Assembly: GCA_029532415.1 (NCBI GenBank) | Contig: JAQOTA010000019.1 | Span: forward strand, 62,001 to 126,000 | Direction of reading: 5' to 3' | Length of the DNA stretch: 64,000 nucleotides | DNA from: Marasmius tenuissimus | Taxonomy: Eukaryota > Basidiomycota > Agaricomycetes > Agaricales > Marasmiaceae | Shown here: positions 35,901 through 47,431 of the stretch, piece by piece | Layout: every line of letters starts with the position of its first letter | How positions within the stretch are numbered: the first letter of the stretch is position 1 | Notes under the pieces: generated by a model | What the model was told of the DNA's origin: nothing | The model's database searches: none | What the model saw: the letters and a program-made list of their open reading frames with translations, nothing else | Position numbers and translations under genes: made by a program

Positions 35901-38900
35901 TTGAAGAACGAGGTGAAGGAACAAGCGAAGACCGTCACCACCCAACAGGAGCAGCTTAAGGTGAATGCCTGCGACCAACAGCTACCGCTGACTCGTTGCT
36001 TACCACGTCGTCAATTCACTAGGTCCTTGAGAGTGCTCAAACCAACGTAGCGACCCTGTCCGAGGGGAAAACAGCGCTGGAAGAGGAGCTCAAGCGAAAG
36101 AGCTCAGTTCTCAATGAGAAGACGACACGTCTTGAGGTGAGCGACTACTTTCCGTACAATGTAACCATTAACACTCGGTTTTCTCCACGCAGGACCTCGA
36201 GAAAGCTAACAGCGCGAACGCTGAACTTCTTGCCGGCAAGACTGTTGCCGAGATCGTACAGGAACATCGTGAGTACCGCAACGAGAAACTTGAGCTCGCG
36301 AAGAAGCTGGGGGAGGCTAGCAAGAATGCCCTCGTGAGTCTTTTTCGTCGCCCCTCCTGTTCCGAACGAGGCTTGAGCGAGATTTCAGGACGACGCAAAG
36401 TCCCTTCGCGAAAATATCACACGGTTAGAGAACATGGTGAAGGAACAAGCTCAGACTATCGACTCACAGAAGGCGAAGATAGATGTGGGTATTCGATTTC
36501 TGACCCTCTTCTCTTTTCCGTGCTAACACTTGTGCCTCAGCCCTTGGAGAGAGAAAGCAAGGAATATGCCAACGCTCTCCGAGGAAAGACTCTGGCCACC
36601 GTGTTGAATGACATCCGTATCCTCGAACGCCGATGTGACACAGCGGAGCATGAGCATGTATGTCTAGTCCTCTCTCTCACTTCGGAACGATTTGTCACAC
36701 AATCTTCAGCGAAAGAAATATACCGATTTGCAAGATTCCTACAAGATACTCCAAGTACTTTTGAGCAGACATCCGCTCAACGACAACGATCTGACGTTCA
36801 ATATGACTAGGACAAACACCGAACGGAAGTAGAAGCTCGTCACTCAGCGGAAAACGCCCAGCGGGACACACAATTGCACTTCAATGTTCGTCCAATCTGA
36901 CTCTCCTTATGTTTATCTGGATAACGATTTCACCAGGTTGTCGAACGTGAAAGAGACGAAGCACGGACGAAAACAAAGACGCTTCAGGTCGCGTTTCAAT
37001 GTATGAAATTGACAATACCGCTGATTCTTCACTCACAACAGGCCGATTTGGCGCAGAAGGACAAGGATCACATGGCCGACTTGCAACGTAAAGGCGAAGA
37101 GATCAATGCGATCAGTACTCAACTTTCGGATTCCAAGGTTAGATCCCCCTTTCGGTAAACGCCACTCCCAGCTAAGTTATGTCACAGAATCAGCACGCTT
37201 CCGAGGTGGATGAACTGAAGGCACAACTGAAGGAGACAAAGGAGGTACGTGTTGGTATCATGGCTATGGCCTGGCTCATACGATTTACAGACCGTGGCCC
37301 AACTCAAAGGGAAACAACCCGCTTCACCAGATGCTCCTACGATGGAAGACGTGGCCCGTCTACGCAGCCAGCTTGAGGAGTTGAAGAAGGTCAGGATCTC
37401 ATGTAGCTCTGAACTCATTTCCCACTCATCTCACCATCTTTGCAGGAACTGGCAGAGGCAAAGTCTATTGAAGACCCCAACCCAGAGATCGACCGGTTGC
37501 GCCACGAGCTGGAGGCTGCAAAGAAGGTTCGTTGTTCCACGCGTCTCGGGTCTACCATGCTGATCCATGTCTAGGAGCTGAACATGTTGAAGGCCCCGGC
37601 TGTTACCGACGAGTTCCTGCGTGCTACCTTTCATAGGGGGAGGCAGTTGTCGAAGATCAGTGAGACCGTTCTCAATGAAGAGATTCAGCTAGCCGAAGCA
37701 TCGCGACCAAATTACGCACTTGGAGATGAGGAACAGGTCGGTCGTTCAATGTTCATCCGAATTGGTGCTCTGCTGATATCTTCAATTCGAGGCCCCTCCT
37801 GTGTCGAAGACTACCGCTTCCCAGCCCTGGCTCAAGCAAAAAGGGTCGAGATATGTACGCTCCTCACCATTATGTGTGTCGTCTTGCTGAGTACTTCTGG
37901 ATAGGCTAAGAACGGTACAAGTGGAAAGGATAAGACGAAGGACAAACCGCCCTCCGGGGAGGATGCAGACGACGAAGACGATGGAGACGATGGTAAGGAC
38001 GGGGACGGGAGGTTGAATGAAGGTGGCGAGAGCGACCTGAGCAAAACCTACAACCTGTACTCTGAGATGACACCAGACAATCACTCGAAGGATTCCGTGA
38101 AAACAATCAAGGACGAGATCAATGTAAGCCCCCGTCCGTGTAAACGCCCATCTAGTACTCACAATGCACAGTCCGTATGGCGGCAGGTCGCGAGGGAATG
38201 TTTCGGCAGCAGACACGCTATGGACTTTTTCCTAGCGAGACCAGTGCCCTCAGAACGAATGGCACTATTCAAGCAGGATGAACAGGCCAACGCGCCTAAA
38301 GTTCACAACTCGTATCTTGACAAGAGCGGCTACACCACCACCAAGCAGCTCCGAGACTCTGATTGGAATCAGAGTCTCCAGATGGTGCTCGTCGAGCTGC
38401 TGCGTTCAATCGTTAAAAACTGCCCCGACAAGACGCGCTTCGGAAAAAATGCGGACGATATCAATTGGGAAGGACTCGTGCGGGCGCGGTTCACTACCAT
38501 CTACGGAGATGTGATCAAAGGGCTGCCTAAAACAGATGATGAAAAGAAGGATCCCAGGCTGATAGTAGATCGTCTCAATAAAGACAACATCCAGCGCAAC
38601 ATTAAGAATGGACGGGCGGGATTCCGGACTGCGGTAAAAGCAAATCCCCGTTTGTGGTAGTTCCCCTGTGCTGAAATTCCTTACAGAAGTTCCACGGAAG
38701 GATGGACAGCTCCTGGAGGCTGTATCTCTATTATTCTCGAAGAAAAGAGCAGAAAGCAGCCGACTTTTGGCTGTATGCCTACAAGGTTACCGAAGCCGCT
38801 GGTGTCGACGGGATGTCCGACGAAGAGCGGGACACTGTGAAGGTACCCACCGATTCTGGCCTCGAAACGGAGGTGGAAGTCAACATAATTCTAATACTCC

Positions 38901-39190
38901 CCTGGCGCGATTCGCTGGTTCTCGAACTCTTTCTCATTATGGAGAAACTGCCGGAGCTGGAACCTCTGATATGTCAACAAAGCGGTCATAAGAGGAAGAG
39001 AATCCGTTCCCAGAAGGTGTCGAACCGGAAGATCCCTGTAAACCTCCCTGCGTGCATTCTCGCTGAGGGGGCTTTGGATGGCCTGAGGCTTTACGAACGC
39101 AATCTGCTGAAGGTCCAGGAGACGGATCTTAGGCTCCGCTCAGTCAATGTAGATGAAGCGGGAAGCAGTAGCTTTGTTCCACGTACTTAG
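32968..39190 (+). CDS. Large multi-exon coiled-coil protein with duplicated exons
   Basis: The first exon, 32968-32991, encodes MADEDVSM; the next starts near 33033 and encodes an Asp/Lys-rich piece, then a long coiled coil made of 18-residue repeats (AEKQKEAEAAGKKLKEL type). Many short exons follow, each of Glu/Lys/Leu heptads and closed by GTGAGT-like donors. A module with ELLAGKTVAEIVQEH occurs three times. Toward the end come a charged linker, a globular domain with FGSRHAMDFFLARPVP and DSDWNQSLQMVLVELL, and a last exon from about 38694 with KAADFWLYAYKVTEAAGVDG and VNIILILPWRDS. I recall this end part from orphan agaricomycete families. Function is unknown; a scaffold is only a guess. 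Exon borders in the middle are approximate. Confidence 0.65.
33254..33520 (+). repeat. 54-bp coding tandem repeats
   Basis: The element beginning gcggagaagcagaaag recurs at 33254, 33308, 33362 and 33416 with a 54-bp period, and at 33467 after 51 bp. The 18-residue unit equals one heptad plus one hendecad, compatible with a continuous coiled coil. Confidence 0.8.
34834..36480 (+). repeat. Tandemly duplicated exon-intron module
   Basis: The segment 34889-35160 reappears at about 35732-36006 with only a few differences, including the intron between its two exons. A third, more diverged copy starts near 36217. The spacing is about 843 bp and then about 515 bp. Each copy encodes the EIVQEHHQYRNENLKL-type coiled coil and DDAKSLRDNITQLKNEVKEQ. 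Confidence 0.85.
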
Positions 39191-39284
39191 GTGTGCTATG
39201 AATAATCAATCCGATGCGAATCAGTGCCTATCACGCCCCGAGCGTCACAACGTGACTAAAACAAAGGGCCTTTGTTTTGGACTC

Positions 39285-39290
39285 TATAAA
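39285..39290 (+). promoter_or_regulatory. TATA box of second coiled-coil gene
   Basis: actctataaaactgg about 85 bp upstream of the ATG at 39373. Confidence 0.6.
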
Positions 39291-39372
39291 ACTGGGTCGC
39301 TTCGTCGGACTGTTCTGGGGCCTCTTCACCCAAATACTCCACTCAAACGCCTCTTCGCTCAACTCCTAATCT

Positions 39373-41175
39373 ATGGTGAAACGTCCAGCAGACAAAGATG
39401 CGTACCCTAGTGTGAGTTGCTTGCTTAGACCTCTGGGACACGGACTCAAACAATGGCAGGGGCCAAGGTTGATTCCGATCACCGCCGCCGAAGTAAATGA
39501 CAAGCTTGGAAAGTATGAGGCGCATGTCATGGTGATTGGTAGAGAGAGGGACATTTTGATAGACGAGGTCGAGTCTCTGCGGAGAAACGAGAACTCTTTG
39601 AAAGAGGAGGTAGGGCTGCTGAAAGCACAGAAGAACTTGCTGAAACAAGAAGTGGAGATACTGAGAGAAGAGCTCGTGAGAACGCAGTGCGAGTGCGAGA
39701 CATTCATGGTGAGTTTCTTTTGATCACTGTGATCTACCTTCTGATAAAAGTTTCTCCTCAGAACGACGAAGACGAGACTAAACGGAAATTGTCCGATGAC
39801 AACTCCAAATTATCGAAGTATGCTTACGGGCTGGAAATTGAGCTCCAGGTGGCGAAAGATAAACTACAAGATGAACTCATCCGTGCGCTGCAGCACACCA
39901 CCACGAAGGTCCGCCTCTGAGTTGTCGTCGTCACCTTTCGTTGCCATCGTAGAGCACCTCACACTTACTTCGTCTAGGACGTGGCCGTGCAAAGTGACGA
40001 GAGGGTTGAGCCCAACGCAGCTCAAGCCTCTGCTATGGAGAACGTGTTCGTACAAACCGAATCCCCCCGGCGCATCAATGTTGCTGTTATGGCGCGACCG
40101 GAGCCGGATCGGGATTTGTTACTTCAGGAGTTAGAATCGCTTCGGTTGAAGAATTCTAAGTTGACAGAAGGGTTGAGAGAAGTACGCGCGAGCATCACTG
40201 ATTCTCAGACAGTACGTACTCGCGATCACCCTCCGTACCCTACCAGTAATTTGACACGGCGCTACAGACTGAGACAGCGAAAGAAGCCCCAGCGACAAGT
40301 GACATCCACCAGCTTCACACGAATGCAGTAAACGCAGGCGCACAGGTCAAAAGTAGTGTTCAGGTACGTGATACAAACAACGACTACCTCATCCACTCGG
40401 AGTCCTCACTATTTCGAAAGGGTGACGGGAAAGAACGAGTCCTGTCGCTGGTCTTTGTAAGTCTAGCAATCTTCAAAACGATATATATTTGTTGACGTTT
40501 GTGAAGCGATATTCTCATGAACTACTAGCTCCGAACGCCTCGAGCGAAAATGAAGCTGGCGAGTCGCCCCTTTCGTCCCCCCCCTCGTCTCCCCTTTCGT
40601 CTCCGATCACCGATTGTCTTGTACCCCCTCCATTATCAACGCCACCCCTTCCTTCAGCACCTCAGGCAGCTGGCACTGAATGGATAGCAGCCGCGACCGA
40701 GTACCTCGACATCGATGCCACCCCTTGCTATGCTCAATTACTCCAGAGCTGGGCCACCTACGAACTAAGACAAAATGACCCCCCGCCAAGGTGTGGTCTC
40801 CTCAAACGACCGCGCGCCATAGAAGATTGGAGACAGAAGAAAGGGGTAAAGCGTTTTACGGAAAGCACCGAGCCTACGATCGATCAGGAATTTGCACTCA
40901 ACTTTCCTGCTCGCGTCTGGGAGTGGTGGTTTGCGATACAACCGAAGGCGAGAGGTCTTCCATCTGACAAACGGCTCCCCGAACACACAGGCAAATGGAC
41001 CAATATTGACCGGTGGGGCCCAGACGGTTGGGTTCTGCTACTAGTAGCATTGAAATGGTGGCGTCTTAGTATTGATCGATTGGAAGAGCGTAAGAGGGAG
41101 GAGGAGAAGGAGGACTGGGCATTAGCTGTCGAGGAGATGAGTACAACGTTTGACGCAATAGTCAAAGGTAAATAG
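39373..41175 (+). CDS. Coiled-coil orphan protein with Trp-rich C-terminal domain
   Basis: Starts MVKRPADKDAYPS, then after an intron a leucine-rich coiled coil (LKEEVGLLKAQKNLLKQEVE), further exons with KLSDDNSKLSKYAYG and LLLQELESLRLKNSKL, and a last exon from about 40500 to 41175. That exon has a Ser/Pro linker and then a domain with LDIDATPCYAQLLQSW, RPRAIEDWRQKKG, VWEWWFAIQPKAR and GWVLLLVALKWWRLSID. The same Trp-rich domain is, from memory, common in uncharacterised agaricomycete proteins. Introns around 40210-40490 are not fully resolved. It follows the first coiled-coil gene in the same direction, with its own TATA box. Confidence 0.65.
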
Positions 41176-41450
41176 CAGCAATTGCTTGAACGTGTGTAAC
41201 TGTTGTAACGTTTGCGAGCGATTATTTCGCGGAATTTACCAAATTTTTCTACACCTCTTGTTCTGCCTCGGTGTCACACGAGATTACAATACAATATGAA
41301 TTTAATTCAACGTACGGTTTATACAGTACAACAACACTATGACCAAGTTCGACTCTCCGACAACGACATATGGTAAGACCAAGTGAAACCATCCTATGTA
41401 ATGGTCGTGGGGGTAATGATAGATGGTGTAGTATACAGTGCGGTCAACTC

Positions 41451-42121
41451 TCATTCTCCATTCTCAATCTCTTGGGGGCTCTTCAGTGCTGGGAAGTACC
41501 GCAGCTCTGCTTGGCTGTCCATAAGTGGATGTGGCTCTGGCCAAGTGAATGTAACGGGCTGGGATCTGGGGAGGCCCTCCTCAGCAGCAAAGTTCTCGGC
41601 CAGTTGTTCGAGGTTCGGAGCGAAGATGGGACGATAAATTATCGAACGCCCGCATTTGGGAACTGGGCAACGAGGAGGGACCATGTTGTAGTCTTCGTAG
41701 GGTTTATCGGGGACCTCCTTCCGCTCCCCATCGATCACCGTGACCCTCGATTCTTGCCTGAGCTGCATCAAACAGCCGGCGCAGAATGCGTGTTGACATC
41801 CGGTACTTGTAGGCGTTCAGCGGAAAGATCGCGAAGGATCGACGAGTTAGCTTACATATGAGGTTGAACCAGAATATTTTCGCATTGTGGACAGGTCAAA
41901 TTGGCTTTCATTTGTGCCTTGGCGGCGTCCACTTGAGCCAGGTCAGCTTCGACGGCCTGTGGGAAGCATGTTGGTCAGCCATCCAATATGTGCAGGTGTT
42001 TTGAGCTCGCCTCTAGCTCCTCCTTCAGTCTTCGTTGAACATCCAATCTGTGTTGGTCGATTATAGTGTTTTCGTACTGAGATATGACGTCCGAAGATGT
42101 CCGAGGTGCTTCGTAGGACAT
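41451..42121 (-). CDS. RING-finger protein E
   Basis: Minus-strand exons 42121-42011, 41956-41856 and 41805-41451; the first two are 111 and 101 nt as in RING C. Residues 1-70 are helical (LDVQRRLKEELE, AVEADLAQVDAAKAQMK). The RING is LTCPQCENILVQPH, intron, GCQHAFCAGCLMQLR and PRCPVPKCGRSIIYRP, a full C3HC4 set, so E3 ligase function is plausible. The C-terminal part (AENFAAEEGLPRSQPVTFTW) is alignable with RING C (AAQAGITRRTPVPLTW). The first intron has a GC donor (GAG/GCGAGC) with a normal CAG acceptor. It lies just beyond the right Tnp2 relic, on the same strand. Confidence 0.8.
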
Positions 42122-42406
42122 GGTGGTGGGTGAAGGGGGGGGAATCAAGATTCGGGTACCCACGAGTCAAGTAAGTGACTGATTTTATAGTATAGGTGAT
42201 TTTTGGTGTGATTTATCCGAGAAGTTACCAGTACTCATATGTGCATGGCCTTGGTCAAATCAGATAAGAGATAGAAGGTTTACGATTGACAGTTGGACAA
42301 AATGAGGAGGCAGAACACGCAGACGAAAAGTGGTTAAGAGTCTTCGACCGAGCATTTCCCAGCGAGACGCTCCTAAAAATATTCGACTATAGCATTATCC
42401 TCTTTA

Positions 42407-43134
42407 TCAGTCCCATTTCTTCGTGGCCCCTCCTCGCGAGGCGAGGAGCTGATCTAACCAAACAGGGAATGGGTGGTATTCGTGGGGTTGTACTGGCTCT
42501 TGCGGACGACCGGTGGGATCTCCTTTGAGCAAGGAAACGTTACACGTCGACGGCCCGTCTTTGTCATTGCTAGGTCTACCGGGCGAGATTCTAAGGCATC
42601 GCTCTGGATAGTTTCCATCGGCGTCAGCGCAGTACGTAAAACTGCACTGCGGACAAACAGCAACGGTAATGGTAACCTTGAAGTCGAGATTGGTCAACGC
42701 TCCGTTCGATATCCCGTTGTTGTGGTAGAGTAACGGTTCACCGTGTCGGTAGAGACCACCGCTATCGGAGCTCTGATTTGCCGTTGAGCAGAAGTTGCCC
42801 GGCAGTGGACTCGAAGACTTACAAAGTGCTGTCTGACGGAATCCCACCAGTTATTGTCAAACAGACCCGGAGAGCCCATCGTGGTAGGTCCTGGAGGACG
42901 TGGATCGTAGTCGCGGCTGAGCCAAGTTGCCCCCATCACTGCATCCTCCAATTCAACGTTGTCGGTGGGAGCTTCGTCCACAGCGATCGGTGAGGAAGAC
43001 GCATCGTTTGCGACTGTGTTTGACTGTGGCAAGAGGCTGGCTTCGAGGCGTTTCCCAAAGCTATCTCCCGTCTTGTTGCGACCCATAAGTGAGTGTGAGA
43101 GAGGGGTGGGGGATATACTGTATATTGTACTCAT
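42407..43134 (-). pseudogene. Tnp2 transposase relic (right)
   Basis: Exon 1 (43134-42823) is identical to the left Tnp2 exon because it is inside the identical arm. From 42761 on, the sequence is a diverged relative: after SSDSGGLYRHGE about 170 residues present in the left gene are missing, then VCPQCSFTYCADADGNYPERC and PVQPHEYHPFPVWLDQLL continue to a stop at 42407. The catalytic part is absent. Confidence 0.8.
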
Positions 43135-43245
43135 GCGCTCATGTGCTTCATGTGCACGGATCAGATAACAGAAATCAAAGATTACGAATGACATTTGGAC
43201 GACATGGATTACAGACGATACGAAAACAGCTCATGATTTCATGGC

Positions 43246-43897
43246 TCAGACTGAGCGTTTCCTAACCAGAAAGTCCTCGATATACCTGGACTCGGACTGC
43301 TGCTCCAGCTCAGCTCCCGGTTCCGGCCATGTGAGAGGCACGGGAGTGCGACGGGTGATTCCAGCTTGTGCGGCGAGCGAGTCACAGATCGCTTCCAGCT
43401 CAGGAGACGCAATCGGGGGGAGAAAAATGGGCCTGTCGCATTGCGGGCAAGGAGGTGGGGGGAAATGACGCTCGCGGAGAGGCTCGTATATCTTGAAACA
43501 CTTGGTTCTGTGTTTGTCCCGTATCTGGTTGAGACAACCCGAGCAGAACGCATGGGAACATTGGAGGCTAGAAACGAGTCGATGAGACCGATAAGGGAGG
43601 GAGAGAAAGCACCGGCACCGACACTCACACATGCGGGGAGGTGAGCAGCTCGTCACAGTAATAACATTTCATGCGGCGTTTCATTGCCTCAAGATCAGCA
43701 TCGAGTCGGGCTTGGTCTGCGTAAGCTTCCTGAGAGATGAGAGCTCGTCAGGATTGTTTGGTGCGAGGATCTTGTTCGTGACCAACCTGTAGTTTGCTTT
43801 CGAGACGGTCGGAGATGTTGAGTTCATCTTGTTTCCGAAGAAGCGAGTGAATTTCTGCGAGACTCGTAACCGCTTGTGCAGAGTTCTGAAGGGACAT
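43246..43897 (-). CDS. RING-finger protein C' (right copy)
   Basis: Exact inverted copy of RING C with exons at the mirror positions (43897-43787, 43729-43629 and 43567-43246) and the same 177-residue product and RING ligands. Promoter and leader are also copied, so both genes should be expressed alike. A short-read assembly could collapse the two. Confidence 0.82.
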
Positions 43898-45932
43898 GGT
43901 GGTCTCGAGGAGAGGCAGATCTCGGGGAGCAGATGGGAGACTTGAAGACAAAGGAGCACGAGAAGGGCAGGACAGCCTGAGATTCATGTGAGCGGCCCGC
44001 TTCCCGTCGAGTTGTCAACTTGCCGCCGAACCGATGTGGCTGGAGTTCAACGTCCAGGATTCTGACCTGCGGAAGTAGAGCAGGGAATCGCCGGAGGATT
44101 CCTCAGGCAGACGAAGGAGGGAAGGGAGTATGGAGCCGCTGCAAACACACAGTATGTTGCACTGTGTGATGGCTATTGAACTTTACAACGCGCTGTTGTA
44201 ATCTCCCGCGAGCTGTGGCGTACAGCGGGGGTCAAATATGAGTATCGCGTTACAGAACGACAGTGAAGTCAGGTCTGTGAGAAGCCAGATGTGATATCAT
44301 GGCCTCGAAACTGCGAATGGCATGCAGCCAAATCGCAGAGAGAAAACCCAACCAAAGAACCGAAGCTTCCGTGCTGTCCAAAGATCACTGTCAAAAACCA
44401 CGCTGAAAAGAGATATGGGGGGAGAATGAAGCTCACAGAGTCGTACAGAATCATGTATCGTTGGTCCGAGGGCATCTTGACAACCAGATCGAGGAGAAAA
44501 AACTTGCGAGCTGACAATCTTGTAGGAGACTTGACGGGCCGATAGAGCGTCCAAGACCACGAGCGAAAAGCGAGATATAGGTCGACAGTGCAGTCAGACA
44601 TATCATAGACGCAGGCTTGAAGCCATGCCCCCTGTTCGACGAACGACATGCAGCCAATTCGTAGAAGGAATCCTGGATGCGATGACTGGGTGACTATGAA
44701 CACCAGAAGATGTGAGAAACATGGGAAATGGCAGAGATCCTAGTGTACTTGCCATGTATATTTCAATAGCTACTATAAATCTTGAGGTAATCCGATAGAA
44801 AATGGCCAGCGAAGACCTGGAGGATGGGGAATGGGGATAAGGAGATCGAGGAAGGACTTGGAGTTTGTCAAAGTCCAAACTCCCGCGCTTCAGACTCCGG
44901 TTTCCGTTTCCGGCCAAATATTTCCCACACTCATCATGCGCTCTTCCGTTCTCGTGCTCTTGCGCTCTGCTCCTCCCGTCAACAACTCCATGTTTAATCT
45001 TGCACTACTCTGTTGCAAAGCGCACGAAATCACCAAGCTTTTGCTCATGGCCTCTCTCAGCTTTCGGATCGTACAACCTTCATCTTCTTCGACTCTGGAT
45101 CGGTGGATGAAGATGGTAAGTGACTTCGCTTTCCCACTTTTCCGTTCTAATGTCTTCAATCTCCAGCTTATTCGCCTTTTCCGAAGGAGGCATGGACTGA
45201 ACACGAGCTGGCTTCAAGCCGCTCAACATGGATCTGGCTTCATGCCGTCCAAGTTGACTACGATGGATATGACCACGAGTCTATCCAGTTCAGTTTGTGC
45301 TTCCTTCTGTTCATTGCTGTGTCGTTCGTGGCATTCATACAGCACCAGACGGCCTTCAGATACCTCAAGGCCTACCCATGCTGCACCGAGCTCACTCTTG
45401 ACATCCAACTTTCACCATCCCTGCGATCTACCTCGCCGGGAAGCATGGATCGAGCTGGCTGCAAGCCGCCGACCGATGGACTAGTCACGTTCTGTCCAGG
45501 CTGAGAACTGTTGGATATGACCCAAAAGTCTATTCAGCTCAGCCAGTGCTCTCCAACACGTCCTGTGAGCAGGCAAACGCTGATGCACGGCGGAAACCCG
45601 AGATCTCTCGTTGACCAGCTCAACGTATCCAGAAGACCTTCGTTTTCTCCGGTGAGCACGCTCTTACGCTTTGCTTGTGCGTGTATCTCATGTCTTCTCT
45701 CTCTCAGAGCACACGGTTAGGTTGAGAGGACAGAATTAGATTCAAGAATGTGTAATGTACGAAGGAAATGGACAGACAGTATTTGACAAGAAAAGGGGAA
45801 AGAGAAGGAACGAAACGAAACGAAACGTCTGACAAGAAATGAGATATGGAAACCAAAAAAGTCCACACACGTCCATCCCATCCTCTACGACCTCATCCCC
45901 CACCACGATCCCACGCAGGGCGATCTCCCTGT
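43898..45932. repeat. Dispersed segment R, copy 3 (mirror of copy 2)
   Basis: Mirror image of 16606-18640; the two differences found between the arms lie here (44290 and 44482). No gene is supported. Confidence 0.55.
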
Positions 45933-46889
45933 TTAGTTTGAACCCTCCCGTGAACGCTCCCGTCTACGGCGATCTGCCTCACTGCGGCTTTCCCGAGGGA
46001 CCAGCCTATAGGTGCGATTTTCGATCCGCCTCAAAATCACCTTCCAATACTGGAGTCTTTCCTGAACACGTCCTTTCCAGACGACTTGGCTGTCGAACCA
46101 GAACAACCAGGGATCGCCTTGAGACATGTTTTTCCACTTCGATACCTTCCCCAATTCAGAGGCTATGTTCCCCATAGCAGCACTTCCCCAAGGCCCGTAC
46201 ATGATTGCCTTGCCGCAACTCTCCACTGGGCACTCGAGGGCATTGTAGGTCTTCTCTGAAGACTCTTCTGAGGCCATCAATCGATCCATTTTCAGTCTCT
46301 GAAGGCATACTCGGCACAGTTGGTGTCCGCAATCCAGGCTGAAAAGCAATGAGTCCCTGCGCGACACCGACAGGATGAAGAACTCACATGAATGGTTGCC
46401 CCATCACCTTTTTGCATCCGGGACATTCTAGCAGTTCCTTTTGGTTCTCGAGGAACTTCTTCTTGTTCTCTACCTCCGCCTTCACCTCCTAGATTTTCAC
46501 GTCAGTCGATATCGATAACTCAAGTAGTTCATCCTTACATGAATCTCATTCAACCTCCTAGCCACGGCTTCCAGCTGTTGTAGCCTCTGTATCTCGGCTA
46601 GGCGAGATTCCTTCGCTCTCGGCCCTCTGCTTGAACTGCCTCCCTCGAAAGCTTTGGCATCGGAATCCTCCATATGGTCAACAACCATGTCTCCTTCAAT
46701 GTCGTCCAGGCTGGCGTCGATGCTCGAGCTTTCGTTCTCTTTCACTTTGTTCTTGGTCCCTTGTTTTCTTCTGGCCATAGGCGTTATCGGTGGGGTAGGC
46801 GGAGTTGCTACCACAGAGCCCATGTAGGGGTGTGATCTATTCCTCGCATCACGAATACTCGTAGTCTTTTCTGATTGTGTGTTGATCAT
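45933..46889 (-). CDS. RING-finger protein D
   Basis: Minus-strand exons 46889-46539, 46488-46388 and 46338-45933. The N-terminus is low-complexity (VVATPPTPPITPMARRKQG) with an acidic stretch, then helices (LAEIQRLQQLEAVARRLNEI and VENKKKFLENQKELL). The RING is LECPGCKKVMGQPF, intron, LDCGHQLCRVCLQRLK and LECPVESCGKAIMYGP, a full C3HC4 set. It is the diverged partner of RING B, with exon 2 again 101 nt; from ENRTYRLVPRESRSEADRRR to the stop the two are identical, since the conversion-like tract begins at 46026. An alternative upstream ATG at 46949 is in frame but lies at the TATA box. Confidence 0.8.
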
Positions 46890-46953
46890 TGCGGAAGATG
46901 ATGAGCGGGAGAGAGAAAGAGCACGGAAACAAAGAGCGTCAATACACATGCCC

Positions 46954-46960
46954 TTTTATA
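46954..46960 (-). promoter_or_regulatory. TATA box of RING gene D
   Basis: Reads TATAAAA on the minus strand, about 65 bp upstream of the ATG at 46889, followed by a leader with repeated GCTCT-like pentamers. Confidence 0.6.
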
Positions 46961-47431
46961 AGATACTGTCTGACTCCGCCTTTGTTCTCTACTCCGACAA
47001 TCCGTACACGAGGGATCTTATCGTCACGTGTGCGTGACAGGCACGCTGCCCCCCTTCCTTCAACGGTATGGGCCTCCAGGATTTAGTATTGAGACGCATC
47101 AAGTCAGCTTCACTGGCCCTGTCGAAATACTTATCTTCGCGCGTCAGAATCAACACTCCCTCACACATCCACTTTGTCGATAGCTTGGTTGACTATCGAA
47201 CGGCACTGCTGCTTCACTAACGATTCACTTATCGTGTTCTCGATCGGAAAGCGGTTGCAGACGTCAACATATCTCCTCACCTTCAGGAGAGGACTATGCT
47301 TGATCTTCAAGAAGGTGAATTCTCGAACGCGATCATAAGTACAAGTGCTGAGAAACAAGAAGAAAAAAAGGCCGAGTGAAACACTGTGAACTCAAAGGTG
47401 AGATCCACAGAATGTAGTTCCTGCGGAATAC

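Larger units (their letters stand above)
42762..46026 (-). repeat. Inverted near-identical arm, right
   Basis: Reverse complement of 16512-19776 at coordinate sum 62538. It starts within the Tnp2 relic and ends within the last exon of RING D. The arms are separated by about 23 kb of unrelated genes. Confidence 0.9.

Noticed and set aside
16512..46026. Inverted arms as mere assembly artefact
   Set aside because: Not fully excluded, but the two CpG differences and different diverged flanks on both sides suggest two real loci.
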